A stretch of DNA of 64,000 nucleotides. Origin: Streptomyces sp. RB17 (GTDB taxonomy: Bacteria; Actinomycetota; Actinomycetes; Streptomycetales; Streptomycetaceae). The stretch is taken from NCBI RefSeq assembly GCF_009604455.1, contig NZ_WEGL01000005.1:682001-746000 (forward strand), in the 5' to 3' direction. The notes under the pieces were generated by a model. The model did not search any database. It was not told the origin of the DNA and saw nothing but the letters and a program-made list of their open reading frames with translations. Of the stretch, positions 61,735 to 64,000 are shown in pieces; the first letter of the stretch is position 1, and each line of letters starts with the position of its first letter. The position numbers were made by a program, and so were the translations under genes.

Positions 61735-62789
61735 AGTCACCGACTTCGGCCCGTCGAGGCGGCGCCGGACCGACGAGGGCCAGGCCGGTCCCCGCTACGA
61801 AACCGTTGAGGGCGTCGGGCCGGTACTGGAGGCGGTTGAGTCGGTTGCGGACGAGCGTTTCCAGGCGGTCGAGGGCGACGACGGCGAGGTTGGCCAGGCT
61901 GCGTTTGACGTGTGCCCACACGTCCTCGACGGGATTGAGGTCGGGCGAGTACGCGGACAGCAGGAACACCGTCAGCCATTCACGTTCGGCGATCAACTCA
62001 CGCATGGCGTAGGAGACGTGCATGTTCAGACGGTCCCACACGAGCACGATCGGCGCCTTGACTAGCTGATGGACACCGTCGATCAACGCGACGAAGTCCC
62101 GCTCGCCCATGCTGCGTCGCTTGCCTTTGCCCGCGGGGTGGGTGCGCAGACGGTGGCGTAACCGGGTCCGGGAACCGGGCCGCATCGCGATCAGCCCGGC
62201 CACCGACAGGCGCCCCGAGCGTCTCCCACTGACTGTCACGACCGGCGTGCGACCGCGCCGGCCCCAGGTGCGTCCTTTGGGCGGCCGCCGGGTGAAGCCC
62301 GCCTCATCCTCGAAGCAGACGTAGCTCCGCAGGCCGTCCGGGCTCTTTTACCTCCTCCCACGCCGCCTCCTTCCACACGGCTACGGCCGTCTCGTCGCGT
62401 TCAGCGACCCGCCGCGCGGGCACCTGCGGGCTGAAGCCGAGCCGGTGCATCAGCCTCGTGGCACCCGAGACACTGTGGGAGACGTGGAACTTCGTGCCGA
62501 TCAGCGTGGCCACCCTCACTGCCGTCCACACCTGATCCTCCACCCAGCCGTGCGCGGCCGGGCCCTGCTCCAGATACACGGCCAGCTTCTCCAGGCAGCG
62601 CGGAGACAGCCGGAACCGCAATCCGCTCGGGCCACGGGAGGCCAGCGCCTGCACACCGCCGTCCCGCCAAAGCTGGTGCAACTGGTAGGCCGACTTCCGG
62701 CTCACCCGCAGACGCCGCGCGACCTCGATCGGCTTGATCTTCTGCTCGAACAGCTCAGCCGCCTGCATCCGTACCGTCCCCGGCGCCAT
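61735..62789 (-). CDS. IS630-family transposase in two frames (-1 frameshift)
   Basis: The first frame (ATG 62789) encodes the HTH domain (KIKPIEVARRLRVSRKSAYQ, LHQLWRDGGVQALASRGPSG) up to WKEAAWEEVKEPGRPAELRL. The second frame encodes the DDE core: YVCFEDEAGFTRRPPKGRTW, IVLVWDRLNMHVSYAMREL and LLSAYSPDLNPVEDVWAHVK. At GTAAAAG (62345-62351) a -1 slip changes VKEPGR into VKSPDGLRSYVCFED and joins them, so either programmed frameshifting or a 1-bp deletion is present. The C-terminal end near 61735 is uncertain because the frame runs on. Confidence 0.77.
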
Positions 62790-62880
62790 CGTCCCGCAGC
62801 AGACAGCCCGTCCCCATCCCCATACCTCACAGACACCACGGAATACAGCCAGCGCCGCGAGCCCGTCAGGGACTTCGAGC

Positions 62881-62901
62881 CTAGATGATCGATTCCAAGG
62901 G
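62881..62901. repeat. Copy of the CTAGATGATCnATTCCAAGG end repeat
   Basis: CTAGATGATCGATTCCAAGG differs at one position from the 20-mer at 8299-8318. It lies between the IS630 transposase and the glyoxalase gene. Confidence 0.5.
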
Positions 62902-62982
62902 TTGGTGGTCGTATCGATTCCGGACCGGAGGGGTGGCGCGGTCACATAGGCTAAGCCCCCGTCCGCACTGTCTGGGGGAGTC

Positions 62983-63378
62983 ATGACCAGTAGGTTCACC
63001 GAGTTGGTTGTCGACTGCCACGATCCGGAGCGGCTCGCGGCCTTCTGGTGCGCGGTCCTGGGCTTCAAGGTGATCGACCGGAGCGAGGGCAAGGTCGAGA
63101 TCGGTTCCTGGGAGCCGACCGTCGAGGAGGTCCGGGCCCGCCAGATGCCGCCCACCCTGCTCTTTATCCGGGTGCCTGAGGGCAAGACCGTGAAGAACCG
63201 GCTCCACCTGGACGTCAGCCCGATCGACGGCAGTACCGACGACGAGGTGGCCAGGCTTCTTGGCCTTGGCGCCGCCAAGGTGGACGTGGGCCGGGACCCC
63301 GGCCAGAGCTGGGTGGTCATGGCCGACCCTGAGGGCAACGAGTTCGACGTCGTGCGCACCCTGGCACCGTCCAACTAG
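62983..63378 (+). CDS. Glyoxalase/VOC-family protein
   Basis: The 131-residue protein has two beta-alpha-beta-beta-beta units: FTELVVDCHDPERLAAFWCA with VLGFKVIDRSEGKVEIGS, and NRLHLDVSPIDGSTDDEVA with VVMADPEGNEFDVVR. This is the bleomycin-resistance / glyoxalase_6 pattern common in Streptomyces. It is a probable metal-dependent detoxifying or resistance protein; the ligand is unknown. It is the only gene between two copies of the 20-bp repeat (62881 and 63375). Confidence 0.92.
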   Translation: MTSRFTELVVDCHDPERLAAFWCAVLGFKVIDRSEGKVEIGSWEPTVEEVRARQMPPTLLFIRVPEGKTVKNRLHLDVSPIDGSTDDEVARLLGLGAAKVDVGRDPGQSWVVMADPEGNEFDVVRTLAPSN

Positions 63379-63394
63379 GCGATCACTCCCAAGG
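63375..63394. repeat. Diverged copy of the 20-bp end repeat
   Basis: CTAGGCGATCACTCCCAAGG matches the 20-mer at 8299 at 16 of 20 positions. It overlaps the glyoxalase stop codon, just as the 8299 copy overlaps a recombinase stop codon. Confidence 0.45.
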
Positions 63395-63395
63395 G

Positions 63396-63530
63396 TTACT
63401 GACGTTGTTGGCGTGATGTCGTCAAACTGAGGCCGGTTTCAGCGAGACGTCCGTCGACGAGATTGCTGCGGTACTGGATCTCGCGGAGGCCTCGCCGGAG
63501 GGCGCGCATCAGGTGGTCCGGCTCGGTGAA
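63396..63530 (-). pseudogene. IS630-type transposase C-terminal remnant
   Basis: The minus strand encodes DHLMRALRRGLREIQYRSNL, then VDGRLAETGLSLTTSRQQRQ and TAA. This matches the C-terminal end of IS630-type transposases (..RxxIQYRxxLLNGFLAxTGL..) and is a different copy from the 61.7-62.8 kb gene. No other gene is evident to 63698. Confidence 0.52.
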
Positions 63531-63698
63531 AGCGGTGTTGGTCTGGCTGCTGCGTCGCAGCAGCGACCACATGCTCTCGGACTTTGCTGTAGAACCCGGG
63601 GCGGTTGGCGTCTCGGCCCCTCAAATCTTGTAGGATTGGCAAGCGTTGGAATGGGATCTCCTGGCTTCCACCAATGCGCTGCGGGCAAGGGGTAGAGG

Positions 63699-64000
63699 GT
63701 GCCGGATAGGAACATCGAGTTCGGTAGATACGGGGCCAGCGGCATCAAAGGGCACGAAGCCGTTGCGCGTCAGCTCGATGCGCTCGCCAACTTCATCGCC
63801 ACCCCGATTTCACAGCGGCGCGGCCTGCTCGCGCGGCTGCACTACCTCACCCGAACCGCCCATGCCCGTCAGGCGGCCCGTGAGGCCGGCCTCACTGTCA
63901 CCAACCGGACCCTCCAGGCATGGCTGGACGGCAAGCGCAATCCGTCGCAGCAGAACCTGCAGGCCGTCGAGGGCGCGTACCGCGCCGTACGCCGTCACAA
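63699..64000 (+). CDS. Tpg-like HTH protein, N-terminal part (cut by window edge)
   Basis: The GTG start at 63699 follows GGGGTAGAGG. The visible 100 residues begin IEFGRYGASGIKGHEAVARQ and contain a helical HTH region, GLLARLHYLTRTAHARQAAR, then NRTLQAWLDGKRNPSQQNLQ and AVEGAYRAVRR. The layout (basic three-helix HTH, LGxxxRTLxxWLxGKxxPSxxN) parallels the DNA-binding N-terminus of Streptomyces telomere terminal proteins (Tpg), which prime end replication together with Tap. The C-terminal part is off the window, so this is a cautious assignment; a plain regulator is possible. Confidence 0.6.
   Translation, partial: MPDRNIEFGRYGASGIKGHEAVARQLDALANFIATPISQRRGLLARLHYLTRTAHARQAAREAGLTVTNRTLQAWLDGKRNPSQQNLQAVEGAYRAVRRH

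Noticed and set aside
1..64000. tRNA, rRNA or secondary-metabolite assembly-line genes
   Set aside because: None was recognised on either strand; there are no PKS or NRPS modules and no cloverleaf-like sequence was noticed.

Overview
The base composition (GC-rich, strong third-position GC in every real gene), the Streptomyces-type protein families and the operator styles all point to a Streptomyces or very close actinomycete. No rRNA, tRNA, CRISPR array or ribosomal operon is visible. The window looks like accessory DNA (chromosome arm, genomic island or linear plasmid): single enzymes with divergent TetR/LysR/LacI regulators are interleaved with a large number of insertion sequences, most of them decayed and several nested.

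Layout. 1-9 kb: Tn3-type debris (TnpA C-termini, serine recombinases) around a TetR/SDR pair, two small membrane proteins with a TetR gene, and an ArsR/MFS efflux pair. 8.3-17.6 kb: IS982-, IS481- and IS5-like transposases alternating with single cargo-like enzyme genes (alpha/beta hydrolase, RibD-type reductase, aldo/keto reductase, DinB, GNAT) and a tyrosine-recombinase-like gene. 18-22.5 kb: TetR/FAD-oxidase and TetR/TetX-like monooxygenase divergons with clear palindromic operators. 22.6-25.9 kb: a broken TnpB, then a complete rpoA (RNA polymerase alpha) outside any ribosomal-protein context, followed by a GDPD gene. 26.6-30.2 kb: LysR / PrpF / C4-dicarboxylate carrier. 30.4-34.3 kb: IS21 debris, DinB, SRPBCC/TetR divergon and a ricin-lectin fragment. 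34.3-36.0 kb: an IS605-type element with intact TnpB and broken TnpA. 36-39.8 kb: two GH6 cellulases and a CebR-like LacI regulator with CebR-type boxes. 40.7-45.4 kb: multicopper oxidase, YceI, two SnoaL-like proteins and a membrane protein, divergent from a LysR gene. 45.5-53.3 kb: further IS remnants, including a histidine kinase split by a TnpB element whose empty site can be reconstructed to the base. 53.5-58.1 kb: a Ser/Thr kinase with a beta-propeller sensor and a GT39-like membrane glycosyltransferase. 58.5-64 kb: a small HTH protein, a Tap-like protein with family-B DNA polymerase-like palm motifs, a DAO-type oxidoreductase, an IS630 element, a glyoxalase, and the start of a Tpg-like HTH protein.

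How it works together. Most functional modules are regulator-plus-enzyme divergons that would give inducible detoxification or substrate use (flavin monooxygenase, efflux, multicopper oxidase, cellulose, tricarboxylate/C4-acid use). The two most unusual items are the orphan rpoA and the Tap/Tpg-like module, which could be a protein-primed or telomere-type replication system now split by mobile DNA. Functional claims are inferences from sequence recognition; no database search was run.
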